Positions 43,501 to 57,022 of a stretch of 64,000 bases of DNA are shown here, one piece after another. Under the pieces are notes generated by a model. That model did no database searches, was not told where the DNA came from, and saw nothing but the letters and a program-made list of their open reading frames with translations. Origin of the DNA: Panopea generosa. Taxonomy: Eukaryota > Mollusca > Bivalvia > Adapedonta > Hiatellidae. Both the position numbers and the translations under genes were made by a program. Position 1 is the stretch's first letter; each line of letters opens with the position of its first letter. Where the stretch lies: the NCBI GenBank assembly GCA_029582155.1, contig CM055897.1, positions 92,083,829 through 92,147,828 of the forward strand. The letters are read 5' to 3'.

Positions 43501-46269
43501 AATGCCAGGAAACAGTGGTTAGGTTAACTGATCGTCTGTTACCCCTAGAATGCATAAAAATGACGCTAAATATTCAATCATATGCTAAATACATGTTTAA
43601 CATACTGTAAAACATAGTAACGGGTGCAAAAACCGATAAAGTGTCAGCCAATATAATAAAATATTTTTAAATTAAAAAAAAATACATTAATTTCAACCAT
43701 TCACTAAATATTGAAATACATTTAAAATATGAAACATGTCTTTTTTGAATTATCATGATGTTATCCAAATGTGGAGCATGTAGCCCAGTGGTAGAGCATT
43801 GGATTCAAGATTCGTAGTTTGTGGGTTTGGTCCTCCGCCAAAGCTATGTGTGTGTCCCTGAGCAAGACATTTTATCCACATATGTTTAGTACTGGTTCTA
43901 CCTGGGAATACTTTGAGTTTGCATTCTCTAAGTTGTAAGAACTTGTTTGCAAATGATGTAAAATTAATAAGTTTAAAACATGTATCCAGATGAGGCCCAA
44001 GTGTGTGCACTTTTATAATTGTGTCCAAAAATAATGTATTTTATGAATAAAATGAGGACAACATACAGAAGATGATGTGGTGGAAAAAACATGATAGTAT
44101 GAAATTTAGAATAGTAGAAATATTGCTTATGATGTTCAATTTCTGACTTATTTTATATATGTTTTTTCCTTAAGGTGAGAAAAGTGGAATATGTGGACAA
44201 AATGGAGGAGGAATGGGAATTGTTTCAAAGAAGTATGAAGGAAGAAACACATGTAAGTACAAAAGAAAACTTATAAAGATAATATAAGACAATAAAGGTA
44301 TAATAAATATACCAATATGTTCATGACATGTTCAATGTAAGAAAAATCAAACAATAATGGTTGCATGGTCGAAAGTTTAAATAACAAGCTTTGGATGGTA
44401 GAAAAATCAAACAAGGGTTGCATGGTTGAAAATTGTCAACACAGGTTTGTTGATAGAGTATCTGCCAATATAGTGAGCTGGCTTAGATTTCAATAAATAA
44501 TGTCTCATTGGTGTATAACATGTATGTGTTCCATATTCAAGTTACTGTAGTAATAAATGTACTTTTTAAATCTGTTTCTGTTATATTTTAATGATAAGAA
44601 AACTTTCAGCAACAGCAGGCAGGCAACCAATTATTTCTGATATAACCAGTTTAATGTTCGCACAGGTATCGGAGGCCATAATAGATGAAGAAGATGAACA
44701 AGTAAATGTAGATAGAAATATTGACGAAATAGATGAACAGATGTGAGTACAATTCTTGAATCTTGTATTTAACATCAGGAGCAGATAACAGGAGATGGTA
44801 GTTTAATTGAGATCTGTCATTTTTCAAGAAGTAAAATACATTCACATAGGATAGATGAATAAAAGAGGAAAGGATAGTATTAATTTAGATAAAAATATGT
44901 GATTTGATAAAATGGCCCAGTTTGTATTTGCATTAAGAACTTATTTGTTGAAAATAAAACAACTTTTTTTCCATAGAATGCCTGTATTCATATGATTTAA
45001 TAAAGATGTCTGGACAGAAGTTCACCAGGAAATGTATGTGCATTTCATTAAAAAAAAAATGAGACAACTGATTGTGATACACCATTTTTGTCAACTAAAT
45101 CTTTTGTTATAAAAAGATCAGTAGGTTTTTTTTATACACATGAACATCAAGATGTATTCAAGTTTATCACATAATATACAGTGCAGCCATGTAATAAACC
45201 AACCACATCGGTATTGTCTGTATAACTCATCTTTTGACTTGACTGAACATAAATGATGTCAATTTGTCAGTATAAAATGACTTAATTTCGAGACGTTATG
45301 CCATACAATGACTAACGAAAACCAATATGCTCAATCTTTTTCTTATGCCATATACATGATGTGAAGAATATATATGGTAAATGTACCATTTTTTGAGTTA
45401 TGTGATAATAATAACTGAGCACTCATGTAAGATCTCTATTGAAGTCCATTTCTCACAAATCTCAAAGTTTTGATATTTGAAAATCCATCCATTACTAGTG
45501 TTTGATAAACAAAGTCATATATAATAAACTGGGTCTGCTTCATAGTGTCCACCATAGTTGTGTCAGTGACAGAACTCGCGCCTTACATGTGAGAGGTGAT
45601 ATAAAGTGGTACAAGTTGTTTCCTTACATGACAGTTAACATTTAGACAATATTGAATAGTTCTTGGATGGGTCATCCTGGGGCCACGGGTGCAGCTGGGT
45701 AGTGTTTCTGCTTTTTAAATTTTTGTCATGATACTTCAGTTGGAGTTCTTGGAACTGTCTTGTGTATACACATTGTACATATACATTGTTAGGACTGGTT
45801 TAATGTAAACCTGAACTCTTTACATTACATTAAAGGATGATTTTGTTTTTGTTTGAATACATTTCTGACAACTGTCATGATTATACTAACGGACAGCTTA
45901 AACAGTTCACATTTTATGTAAACTTTTAAACATGTTTATTCACAATTTTGAGCCATCTTGAATTGATTATGATCAATTTTCATTTGCATTGCATTAATGC
46001 ATTACAAAATTAAATCAAATTTCACTCATTAGTTTGTGCATTCATTGTTTGAACATGTTGAATGCAGCTGATGAAAAGCTTTGATTAATTTCTGATTTAT
46101 TTGTTATAGTCAATGTTGGAAAGAAGTGAATGATCTTCAAAACAAGAAAGACGAGATAATGAAGAATGGACTACACGACACAAAGAAAGATTCTGATACT
46201 GACAGTGATCTGGATGAAGACAAGCTGGAAGAATTTCTTGACTGGAGATCAAAGAAATCATTAAGATAA
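37590..46269 (+). CDS. ZNF830: Zinc finger protein 830 (CCDC16)
   Basis: Nine coding exons join in phase: 37590-37702, 39712-39811, 40361-40457, 40941-40968, 41845-42050, 42744-42874, 44175-44252, 44666-44742 and 46110-46269 (stop TAA), 329 residues. The start MASKKKK leads into DLRRLMKEKQ, matching the family N-terminus. A single C2H2-type finger has C47, C50, H63 and H69 (CIVC, then 12 residues, H-x5-H). An acidic Ser/Glu segment (SSDSESEEEMEV) and three FFD motifs follow, including LPEGFFDDP. The C-terminus is a charged coiled coil (DKMEEEWELF, IDEIDEQI) ending in an acidic tail, as in vertebrate ZNF830. Family knowledge: a nuclear protein needed for early embryonic cell survival and genome integrity. 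Exon 4 is only 28 nt. The donor of exon 5 (GTGATT) is weak but forced by frame. Confidence 0.95.
40025..40103 (-). mobile_element. SINE (family 1) tail fragment
   Basis: The minus strand shows GTTAACTGATCATCTGTTAA and TGGCATAAAAATGACTGTAA, the 3' end of family 1. It lies in ZNF830 intron 2. Confidence 0.6.
41165..41560. repeat. 29-bp minisatellite
   Basis: About 12 units of ACATTATGTACTTGATTGTA plus CAGTGTTAT; some units carry a short GAATTT insertion. It lies in ZNF830 intron 4. Confidence 0.92.
43331..43580 (+). mobile_element. tRNA-derived SINE (family 1), head-truncated
   Basis: B box GGGTCGTGAGTTCGAATCC at about 43350, body TTGATATACAACATTGTGTC, tail GCATAAAAATGACGCTAAAT. It lies in ZNF830 intron 6. 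Confidence 0.78.
43771..43975 (+). mobile_element. tRNA-derived SINE (family 2)
   Basis: Head with GTAGCCCAGTGGTAGAGCAT and GTGGGTTTGGTCCTC, then GTGTCCCTGAGCAAGACATT, TTAGTACTGGTTCTACC and TAAGTTGTAAGAACTTGTTT. It lies in ZNF830 intron 6. Confidence 0.75.
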
Positions 46270-46651
46270 TAGAGAAAGTTCACACATGCTTAAGTGTCCA
46301 AAAATCTTGAGAACAGAACCTGATCCTTCCATGCAAGGACTTACTTGCAGGGGACCAGGCTTAAAGCATGACATGTGTTTTCAGTATACAGTAGCACCAG
46401 AAACAAGGACTTCCTTAATTATGTCTGTTGGCTTAATTGTAACACTGTTGTACTGCAACATGCCATAAACACAGCGAGCTGTCAGTGCCATTAATATAAT
46501 GTGTGATCAAATGGTGATTTTCTGCTCCGTTTCATTCAGTAGAGATCATTAATTTTGTTGGGTAGAAGGAATCTGTTAATGTGAAATAGTGCTACATTTT
46601 GTGATGTTGTCACAAAGCCAAACAAAAAATGTGACTTCCAGATATAACTGT

Positions 46652-46657
46652 AATAAA
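46652..46657 (+). promoter_or_regulatory. Candidate ZNF830 polyadenylation signal
   Basis: AATAAA about 380 nt after the ZNF830 stop, the first canonical hexamer noted in the 3' flank. Confidence 0.35.
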
Positions 46658-46926
46658 AAAATCAATGCTATGCAGTTTGAAAATACAGTTTAAAGATAAG
46701 TTGAAGTAGTTTTATTATAAAAACGATCTTGAAGCTCATCAGATCCTGTTAAATGGAAACGTACTTCAAGGTCATGGAACTTTTATTTACGGGATGTTCA
46801 TTTTAATAACTATTCATTAAGATTTCTATTTAAACCATCAACACATTTGAAACAGCTTGTGGGCCTTTTACAGATGTACAGAAAAGCAAATGAAGTTTCA
46901 AGCAAGTGTTCAACACTATTGGTAGC

Positions 46927-47144
46927 TTGGCCTAGTTAGCTCAGACAGTAGTGTGTCTGCCCATAAATCCACGGGTCATAACTTTGATTCCCGCCTGGCC
47001 ACAGTTCGTCATTTCAAGCTGTCAGTTACTTGAGGAGATGGCTGAGATAACTCGTTAACCTCCCAGGAAAGAGTGATTAGGTTAACGTATTCTCTATTAG
47101 CCATCAGTGGCATAAAAATTATGTTAAAGATTCAAACAATCAAA
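46927..47144 (+). mobile_element. tRNA-derived SINE (family 1)
   Basis: A box TAGTTAGCTCAGACAGTAG, B-box-like GGTCATAACTTTGATTCCC, body GTCAGTTACTTGAGGAGATG, tail GCATAAAAATTATGTTAAAG. A deletion in the body removes the GATATACAAC segment. Confidence 0.75.
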
Positions 47145-47149
47145 ATTAT

Positions 47150-50100
47150 GAGTTACATTTGGAGCAGCTCAGTTGTATGTATAATATACAATATGAACTT
47201 AAGACTATGCATCAATGGAGAACCACATTCCACATTAACTGTAACTGCACAATATTTCTAATATAAAAACTTTTGTCCAAGTTGAGATGCAATTCCACAG
47301 TCTAAATAGTGCTGAGAAAAACAATTGATATAATGCCTCATTACCATTTAACCACTGAGGACCTTTGTAAGAAATTGACAATTTAGACATTGAATTTTTC
47401 AGCTGAAACTCTTGTACAATATTTGTAATACATATATTCTTATTAAAGTACAATACATGTACTTATGGCAATATCATTTTCAGAATGTGTTTTTGTTATG
47501 TACATGTATATCATTTAATGCTATTTGTGAAATTGTTAAAGAAATTATAATAAGAATTGTGCTAACTGTTATAATTATTATATTATACCACTGGAACAAT
47601 AGAAAATATGCTATGAAAAAATTATATTATTTTTTAAAAAAAAATAATCATGTTTTATTTACTTAATTTAAGTAAAAAGATGATTTCCATTTTGAGAGTG
47701 CTATTCAACACTTGGCACGTGGATTAAGTTCAAGGAATGCTTTATAATTCACACCTGTGTTAACGAGTGGCATATTGAAATGCCTACCAAGGGTTAAGTT
47801 TATAAAAATATTGAATTGCCTACTAGAAGAAGGGACGTGATCGTGGTGCAGTTTTAAATCATTTTAAAACAAGATATAGGTTGAACCCAACGGCAAGGAT
47901 GCTCCATGGACAAGTTCAGGATTGAGTAGTACTTGGCTACATTGTAAAGGGAAAATGGGTGTAAAGGGAAGATAATTCTGAGAACAGATATTTGGTTCTT
48001 GCCCTCTGCTCTTCCACACATTGACCTATATTGATGTCACAAGGATTGTTGGATTCCCTTTCATACTTTAAAGATATATTCTGGACAAGCAAATATAACC
48101 ATACAAAAGGGGAAATAAATTCATTTTTCAAGATGAGTTATGAATTTTTTCTCTACACTTTCACACATTGCTTCCTACCCATGTTCCAAGTTGCATTGTA
48201 TTTATTCCCTTACATATGGTGCTGTACATGGTTTTCAACCCTAATTTAATGCATTTTGAAAACGTCCAGAAGTTTTTATTATAAAGGTTATTCAACCATT
48301 AAAACAAATTGTACATGAAAATTAATCCATCTCTTTTCATTACTTCTAAACAATTCAAAACAAAAACAAACTTTACTTTCATAGACTGATTAAACTGATC
48401 ATGTGTTCTCCGAATTTATTGAAATCTAAATCACGTTAAAGATTTATTTGACAATGAATCTACTATTTGATTCACTGTATAGCAAGATGTCATATAAAAC
48501 ATGCATTTTTTTGTAGATCTGTCTATGACGATAGAAACTCAAAAGTTAAAGCAGTACAATTTATATCCTATCACTAAAAATCGATAATGTTCTATATTGG
48601 ATATCTTGAAGAATGATAATTACAACAAAAAAATATGAATTTTCATTGTAAATTACGTTTTTATTCAGCATTAGTATTTTTTCACCAGACATCCACTGTT
48701 GAACAGATTTAACTATCTTCCAAAAAAGAATCAAAGATATAAAAAAATAACAGCCTTGATTCCACTATTTATAGGGAAGATTATGTTATTCTGCACTTAA
48801 TTTAGAAGTGCCAGATATGATCTTTAAGACGCAGCATAATCAGTGCCCATTTGATATTGTCATCCAAGCTGGCTACCTTAGATCTGCCCCCTTTTGAGAT
48901 TTTGTTACTTTTAACCATGAATATTTTTATTAGCTTTCCTTTTTAATAAAAGTTATCAGCTGTCATCAAGATAGTTCTATGTTTAGCTCAGCTTCGTCCA
49001 TTTCACAACAAACTACTTGTGTTACAGAGACCAAACTTCATAATCACATTGATATTGTTTTACAATGTATATAGTTACCAAAGTTTTCATAGTTTAGCCT
49101 CTAAAACCTAGCTCAGGTTTGATTTTTTTTTATTTTGCATCAATTTTTTTTCATAGCCAAGCTAAGGCCCAAGTGAACTATTCTGATCACTTTTTGTTTG
49201 TCCGTCTCTCAACAATTTCTTTTTAAACATCTTCTCTGAAACTACTTTTCAGATTTTCATCAAATTTAACACATTGCTCAGAAGAGCTACACATTATCGA
49301 TGGGGGTTGTATTATGTGTGACACATGAAGTTCTCTCAGGTTTGTTCAAATCATGACACTAGGGTTTAATTTAACTTGGCTGTTGCAAGGTATTTTAGTC
49401 TCTTGAAAAGGAAACTTGGTAATCGGAATTGTGTATTTCTTGCTTTTTGAATGAAACCATGGGTAAAATTCTCATCTTTAAGCTGTGAGATGACCAAAAA
49501 ATAGCCAATTCAGATGGGTTAAAAAAAAATACTGTTGTAAAATTCCAACCAACATACAGCCAAAACAAACTCTTACATATAATCAATTACAAATGGTTTA
49601 AAATCTATTGTATAAATGAAATACATATTTTTTGCAAATGAAATTTATTTCCGAAAATTCTGTAAGAGATTAACTATAACAATATATTTTCATAACACGA
49701 AACCTCCTGCAACAATTATAGAAAATTTTCCAAAACTAAAATAAAGGATTCTTAACAAGTGTAATCATTCACAACATAAAACTATTATACATTATATGCT
49801 CTTGGCACTTTAAAAATAGGAAAACTACTAATTAGGGCACTTGTTTCTGCCAAAGATTTTATAGTTGTTTGAGGTAATAGTTCATACTACATGATATATA
49901 TATCTATAAATATGAATATATTCCTCTCCTGGCCAGATATAAATACATGCTTGAAGCCCTTGCTGCTGGTAACTTTTGTACTTGTAAACAGTCTGTTGGT
50001 TTCATTTAAATGTGTTCAGTACCATGGTATTATGATACAGACTAACCAATCTTGATCCACTATGATGTTTGCTTTTAGTTTAATTTATTCTGTATCGCAG

Positions 50101-52570
50101 TCAGCTTCTAGTTTATAGAAATATATACATGTGAAAAAATTCAAGCCACATGCTATACTCAGCTCTATTTTTTTATAAGTAATAATTAACTATTTTCGAA
50201 AGTAACATATTTCATTTGCATTTAGAAAATACTTAAACTGATATATAATTGAAACTTTTAGTCCTTAACTAGAGTTTACAAACGCTTTTGGCTCAAACAT
50301 GTGCCCTGAATAATAGGTTTAGTAAAATTAGTCTCCTTGCAGCTGTCTATCTGTCGATAATACATACAACTGGACAATTACTCAATCATTTATACTTTCT
50401 TATTTATAATAGGTTGATTACAAAGTAAACTGGCTGCTCTTTTTTAAGTGTTTTCCTGGTAGAAGCAAAATTTTGTTTGTTTTTGAGAAACCATTGTGTA
50501 CGGCCTGGGACCGAACCCACAACCTACGACTGGAGCATTGAACACTACACTGCCAACCAGTTGTATGCCTTCCATCAGAAACAAATAATTTTTATATGAA
50601 ACTAATAATTATTTTATAAAAAAACTTATTTTCAATAAAAGTTACATATCTTGACCTTTGACAAGGTATACTGAACAACTCCCAAAAATCTTCTTGAGGA
50701 CAAAGTCTGCAATCTTATAAAAATCCTCTACAGTTGTCAAATTATTAACAGAAACACAATTTACATGTATTGTACAAGGGTTCATTAACCTTCAATTAAA
50801 TAATCTTTGAGACAATTACAAGGTTCCTTGACATATATCACTACTTGTGATGAAGTTTTCCTCAAACAGAAACATGTGTAATGATTTATAAAATACAACT
50901 ACTATCTGTTCAATAGAAGGAAACAGAACATTAACACAGTGAATATATCGGTAAATTGTACCAAGGTAAGAAGATATAATATACAAATTAACATGTTAAC
51001 AGAAATATAAATGCATTAATGAGTTTTACTTAGAGATTGGGAGATTTCAAGGTTTCAATCAAAACCTTGATAACTGAACATAATTCCTGCATGCCAAACT
51101 AAATTGAGCTTCTGTAATTTCAAAGCCATCTTCCCGTTGCAGGGAACCACATTCTTCAACAATTCCTTTCTTGTCATACTTCTGTCATTTCTGTGCATGT
51201 AGAATTTAGTTGCATTATATTCTTTACACCTCACCCATTAAAATTGAACAAATTTGATTTTGTACAAATTTATCTACTCTAAATTTTGTTTGAAAATATG
51301 TTTGCGTACAAAAAAAGTTAAATATTACATAAGTTAAAAAAATACATGATGGAAACACTGAACTTGTGAAACTGAAAAATACAGGAATATTATCCATGAT
51401 TCTGTCACGACTTGCTCATATCACAAAACGATCTACATACAAACATCACTAGGGCATACAAATCAGATTAGATTGTTTTAAACCTATCTCAATTGAGAAA
51501 CAAGTTATTACAACTTAGACAAATCACTCTTGAGGTTTTCCAGGGTAGAACCAGTACTCCACATATACAGATGAAGTGTCTTGTTCAAGGACACCACACA
51601 CTGTTTCACATAAATATTAGATGCTCCATTACATTGGTTATTTAAGGTATGTTTGTTTCAGGGGACACATTAATAATCATATATAATTTTTCACCTATTT
51701 GTGGTCATATTGGAATCATAGTTCAATATAATATTTGCAGAGTGGATATCAATATTAAACCCCATTGAATGCATCCAGAAATTTCAACACATAGACTTCT
51801 GCACCTTCAGTGTTCACCTACACAATAACTGTTATGAACAAGATTCAATTTTGTGTAGGAATGGTTTATTCTTCCCTGTTTTTTTTTTATCAGACTGGGG
51901 TTTACATCATATAATCTGGCAATATGCGAGGAAGGCCATGTGTATGCCAGCCAGTGTATAGCTGAAGTACATGAAATATAACAATTGCCCATAAACAGTA
52001 CCTAATAAATTATTTTAATTGCTGATTATGGCAATGGCATATGATCCCATGTTTGAGTAGCTAACATCACAAACAAAACTTAAATCATTTAAGATAGAAC
52101 TATCAAGTCTTCAATACATTTCTCATCTCACTACAGTTACACCCCCTTTTTTCTCACGGTAGCAAGGTTCTTACTCTTAAAAAATAGGCCTATGTACTTT
52201 GGTTATGAAATATTTTCAAAATGGTTCATAGTGACTGTGATTTCTTGCTGCAGATGAGTTGACATAGCATACATGTATACTGCAATAAGACATCACTGGT
52301 GTTAAAAATGTGACTTTTATAGGATTTCAACATATGCATGTATTTATGAGAATTTCAGGACTTCTTTTTTCAAAAAACCTCAGGGTGTCACTGCATCCTC
52401 TTTAAAAAAAAATCAAAGTGGACAACCTACCAGTTTTTGTGCATTTTTATGTGTGTATACATTCCTGCTATGAAAAAGAAATACTTTAAAAAAGATTCTA
52501 TGTGGAATTCTTTTTTTTACCAGTGAAATCCTAGACCTTATTTTATAGAGAACAAAGAACAAAATTCAAC
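47150..52570. other. Intergenic, no gene supported; scattered repeat fragments
   Basis: AT-rich with frames below 85 codons and no recognisable product. Recognisable pieces are a dispersed-repeat fragment at about 49150-49370 (GGCCCAAGTGAACTATTCTG), a tRNA-like SINE piece on the minus strand at about 50490-50575 (GTTGTGGGTTCGGTCCC), and the 3' half of SINE family 2 on the minus strand at about 51478-51605. Confidence 0.5.
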
Positions 52571-52574
52571 TCTG

Positions 52575-52700
52575 TAGTGAGGCCTAAATAAAAATAGTGT
52601 TTGTTTCCCCTTGCGCGACCGACCCACGAAAAAAGCACCGACTGAAAAAATTTTATACGGGAAAATTTCTGAGTTTTTTTTTTTTTTAATTTTTGGCCAC
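52575..52700. repeat. Dispersed repeat, copy A of an inverted pair
   Basis: GAGGCCTAAATAAAAATAGT, then TTGTTTCCCCTTGCGCGACC. The same sequence lies inverted at 55020-55105. Confidence 0.65.
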
Positions 52701-53082
52701 TCTGGGCTTGTCTTAAAAATCGGACAAGCAAGTTTTCACAATACACAGGTCTGCAAATATCTTTATTCTATACAACACATGTGAAACTGTTGCTTATAGA
52801 CCATAACTAATCAGTAGAAACAATTGACCCCCGCTGTGTTTACCCCATGCCCGATATTGCGACTTCGGAAAACCTCTCATGCATATTCAATTATCTATTT
52901 TTATTCCTCTAATGTGATTGGGGGTTAGCTTTGAACATAAATTAATCTATTTTAAATAACGGCTATGATTGGTCGGATATCTACGACCACGGTACACACA
53001 GCGTTAAGTTCTGGTATTTTAATAAATATTTCGTAGATTTACAATAATTGGAACTGCATGTATGTTAATTTTCTTCTGTGAC

Positions 53083-53847
53083 CAGGGGCCGGCAAAAGCA
53101 CTCGTCCTAACGACTGGTTTTTGTCTGCGGACGAGTGATTTTTGCCAGTAACTAGTCCGTCGGACGAGTAAACCTTTTGGCCGAGATCGAAAAATAAACA
53201 ATCTGAAAACTGTAAAAAAGGTAATGATCCAAAGTCATTACGGTATTAATTCTTTCTATATTTCATTGCTGTAAATATAATTTGTAAATTTAACATTTAA
53301 CGATCATCAACGATAACTTTATCATGCAATTTCTTGTCGAGTACCAAGGACATTTTCTTACGAAACCATTCGGCATAATTTATTATAAGGTATCGAGACG
53401 CGCATGCGCATCTTTTTAATACCGGTTTAAAAATTGGACTTTTCGGTCGTCGGAATATTTCCTGGTCTCCGGAATATTAACAGTCTTTTTGCGTTTTACA
53501 TGTTACGGAGGCTTGAATGCATTTACTTTTTATGTTTACCCCAAGCTGTTTGTATTCGGAACAAAAGCGATATATAAACATCAACAAACTTAATGTTTAT
53601 TGCATGATCATAATGGTTAAAGATAGTGGTGTACTTAGTGTAAATGAAGTAATAAAACTATTTAAGGCAAGATAAGGTTATCACAACGTGCTTCCAGAAT
53701 AAACACTATTTTACTCTTTGTGATTCGAGAATAGACACTATTTTACTATAACTTTTTTGGACAAGTGAGTTTTCCATACGGAGTGTACTTTTTACCAGTC
53801 CACTTGCCTGACAGACGAGTGCTTTTAAAAGCTTTTCCCGACCCCTG
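53083..53847. mobile_element. hAT-like non-autonomous element
   Basis: A 765-bp unit begins CAGGGGCCGGCAAAAGCACTC; its right end, read on the minus strand, begins CAGGGGTCGGGAAAAG, followed by the same AAAGCACTCGTC. CAGGGG ends are usual for hAT elements. An 8-bp target duplication is not clean (TGTGA is shared near both edges). No transposase frame. Confidence 0.62.
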
Positions 53848-54517
53848 TTGTGAAAATGTGAACGTTGATATTTAAATCGAGTATACGGTAATGAAAAATG
53901 TGGTAGGGGTATTATAGTAATACATTTATTGCTTTTTGGTTGTGTGGTTTCAGTGTATAATTTTCTTTGGCAGTCATGTCATGATTTAAATATAGTATTG
54001 AAAAAAAACAATTAAGATAAATTGTCTTTTTAATATTTGAAATATAGTTTACTTGTTGCACTTTTCTAGATCATAGACTGCCAAGTTCTCTTGGACCAAT
54101 TGAATAGCTTTGTAGGCTTGACATTGCCATTATTGTGTGTTATGACATTTAGTTATCGTAAGAAAAGAGAAAGATATTTAAAATATTGATTCGAATTAAC
54201 ACCTGCTCCCACACTGCCACAGAGTGACAGAACAGATATGATAGTCAATAAAGAACAAAGACAAAATACAACTTAATAAGTTGGTCATACTTATAGAGAC
54301 AAAGTCAGTTCTCCCTGAATTTCTCTCACTGTTCAAACTCTAAAACTTGTGATTTACACATGCATAATGTTATAGGGAGCTAACCGTACATAAATATTAA
54401 TACATTTACATGTAGGTCTATTTATGTTTAATTATTTTATATTTTACCGCAAAGTGTATTGGTAATAAAAATCTGGGCAAGTGAATCTTTGATCAGGGCA
54501 AGTTAGTACTACTTCTG

Positions 54518-54810
54518 GTAGTTTATTTTGATAAACAATGTTCAGAAACTGTATTATTATATAGAATGACTAATACTAGAAAATTTGACTGCAGTTACTA
54601 AAACTGTTGCATTTAAAAATGCCAATAAACTATATTAAATAATGCCAACAGATTAATACTTATTATTCTATATACAGTTTCATTTTTTGATATAGTTCTG
54701 TAGGCATTTTTAAATGCAAACAGTTTAAGTAACTGCTGTCCGATTTACTAATACTAGTGATATTGTATACAGTTTCATTTGTCAATCAAAATAAACACAG
54801 TACAGTTTAT
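54518..54810. repeat. Long imperfect inverted repeat (foldback)
   Basis: Arms of over 100 nt face each other. The inner pair is GCAGTTACTAAAACTG with TTGCATTTAAAAATGCC on the left, mirrored by GGCATTTTTAAATGCAAAC with AGTAACTGC on the right (about 54590-54740). Outer pairs are AAACTGTATTATTATATAG and AATACTAG with their complements near 54760. Confidence 0.7.
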
Positions 54811-55019
54811 TATATATAAATGTTATACAAATACTATTCATTTTTACAGTTTTTCTTAGTTTTCAATCCTACACTTTTACAAGCAATGCAGTTAGTATTG
54901 AGCACATTAAATACTTGTAATATGAATTATGTTGTTGTATTGGAATAGCCATATCAGGTAATAAGATGTTGAGTTTCTCTGTTTATCAATACATGTATGT
55001 TTTTTATGGATTTCAAAAA

Positions 55020-55105
55020 AAAAAAAAAAAGCCTACCTACCTACCCAGTTCTAAAATCTAGGGTCGGGCAAGGGGAAACAGAGATATTTTTAAGTGTGGC
55101 CTGAG
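55020..55105. repeat. Dispersed repeat, copy B of an inverted pair
   Basis: GGGTCGGGCAAGGGGAAACA, then TTTTTAAGTGTGGCC, the reverse complement of the 52575 copy, preceded by a poly-A run and a CCTA repeat. Confidence 0.65.
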
Positions 55106-55109
55106 ACCT

Positions 55110-57020
55110 TCTGATCAATTTACCCATAATGTAACATTCAATTTATGTTACATATACATCTACTTTTCCTATTGATTATCAGTGTTTTAAACATATTTCT
55201 ATTAATTACCAGCTTCCTGTTTGATCTGTTGAAACGTAACAAAGAAAATGCCAACCTTTTTCCAACAACTTAAATTAAGGCTCGGCTTGTATAATTGCCA
55301 AGTAAATGTCATCTTATTTGCAGTAAACTACACATCTTAACATGTATTCTCAAAAGTAGTCATGGAAACAAATACATTCAAAAGTATTTCGATAACTGTT
55401 TTACCGTTATTATCTAACAACTATCTTTTACAACACTTTTATCCAGTACATGATTGTAACTTATAACAACATTATTCTAAGCATTACAGTACACTGTTTT
55501 CCCCTGAATTAATGCCCCTCCTATATTTATGAAAACTAATCACTTAGTATTTCAAGTCTGGTTTTAAACATTTTAAAGTTGATTATATGTCTCATTATAA
55601 GCGGTGTGTTTTATGGCAGGTTACACACATTTTATACAAAATTTAAACCGATTTCTCTGGCTCAAATAAATGCAGCCCATTTGCCAAATGCATTAGCCCG
55701 GGAGCTTTTATTCAGGGGTATACCGTGACTTATATTCATCATACTTAAACCACACGTTAAATAAAATATATTCAGAATAAACTATTTTTTTCATAATTGT
55801 ATTAAAAGGAAATAGATGCCACAATGTGTATTCATGGGAAATGATTAAGTGAAGTTCAAAAGATGGTCAACATAATACAAGAAACGATCATTTTCACAAT
55901 CTAGACATACGACACGACATCAACAATAATAAATGATTAAAGATCTTAAATGCAGAAGCATTGGTATATGAATTGGTCATAAATTAATTTTAACTTTGTT
56001 GAGAATGAATAGTAAACTAGAAATGTATCTGTTGACACAAATGACCCACTATTGATCGGAATCCCGCTACTGATCGGAACCCCATTATTTTAAAGAAAAA
56101 TAAGTGGAAAAGAGGCCATAACTTCCCGATTGAAGATGACAAAATATCAAACGTGACCTGTATTTATAATTATACAGGTACACATGAATATACATATAAA
56201 TACACACACCCCTTAGCAGTTATTGATCGAAAACCAATTTTCTGGGAGAACAGACAAATGAACGGTCGGATAAGGGAAACACTAAATGCCACTTCACCAT
56301 TCTTCCAATGGCGGGGCATAGATATGTCCATAAGGAACAATTTCAACAAAAAAAATTTAATACAATGAATTTGTTTACAATAATTACATAATAACATGTA
56401 TACAAACTTTCATGAATTTACAATTTAACAGGGAAAGTAACATGATTAGATGATCTTTTGTCCCGCATTTCAAAATCGTCTTGGTTTATTCGAAGCATAT
56501 AGATGAACACTAAACAGTATGGTATAACAAGCATCCTCACAAGAAAAATAGAGAAGTGGGTTGTTCAGAAAGATGGCTGCTTCTGTGAACTCTGACAACA
56601 TATTTTTGTTTATAACTTGTGTTTTAATAGCATTATATACCTTTTGCAACAAAAATGCATAGTGTGTGTATATTACATTATTGTATATTAAATGATTCAA
56701 TGCTGACAATGAGATGGATTTTCTGAATTTGGAAAGGCATGAATCTTTTCTTAGAATAAATCATGAAATTGAAAAAAATATTATGTATTTTATATTTCTA
56801 CAATGACTTACATACTATTGTTCATCTAGTAAATAGAAAGAAATTGGCAAGTAGCTTAAAATTTCGGAATAGCAATGTGGGGGAAATATAGTCAACAAGT
56901 GAACACAGATAAACACAGGGTCAACTGTATTTTCAGATTCAAATACTTCTGTTGCTGCCAGTTTGATATTCATCAACTCAGCTGCAGCAACTTTGAGGCG
57001 TCCACAAATCCTTGCCCGGT
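55110..57020. other. 3' flank of the HMG-box gene
   Basis: No independent gene is supported. It may hold the long 3' untranslated region of the minus-strand gene ending at 57023. Frames at 56153-56709 show no known domain. Confidence 0.35.
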
Positions 57021-57022
57021 AG

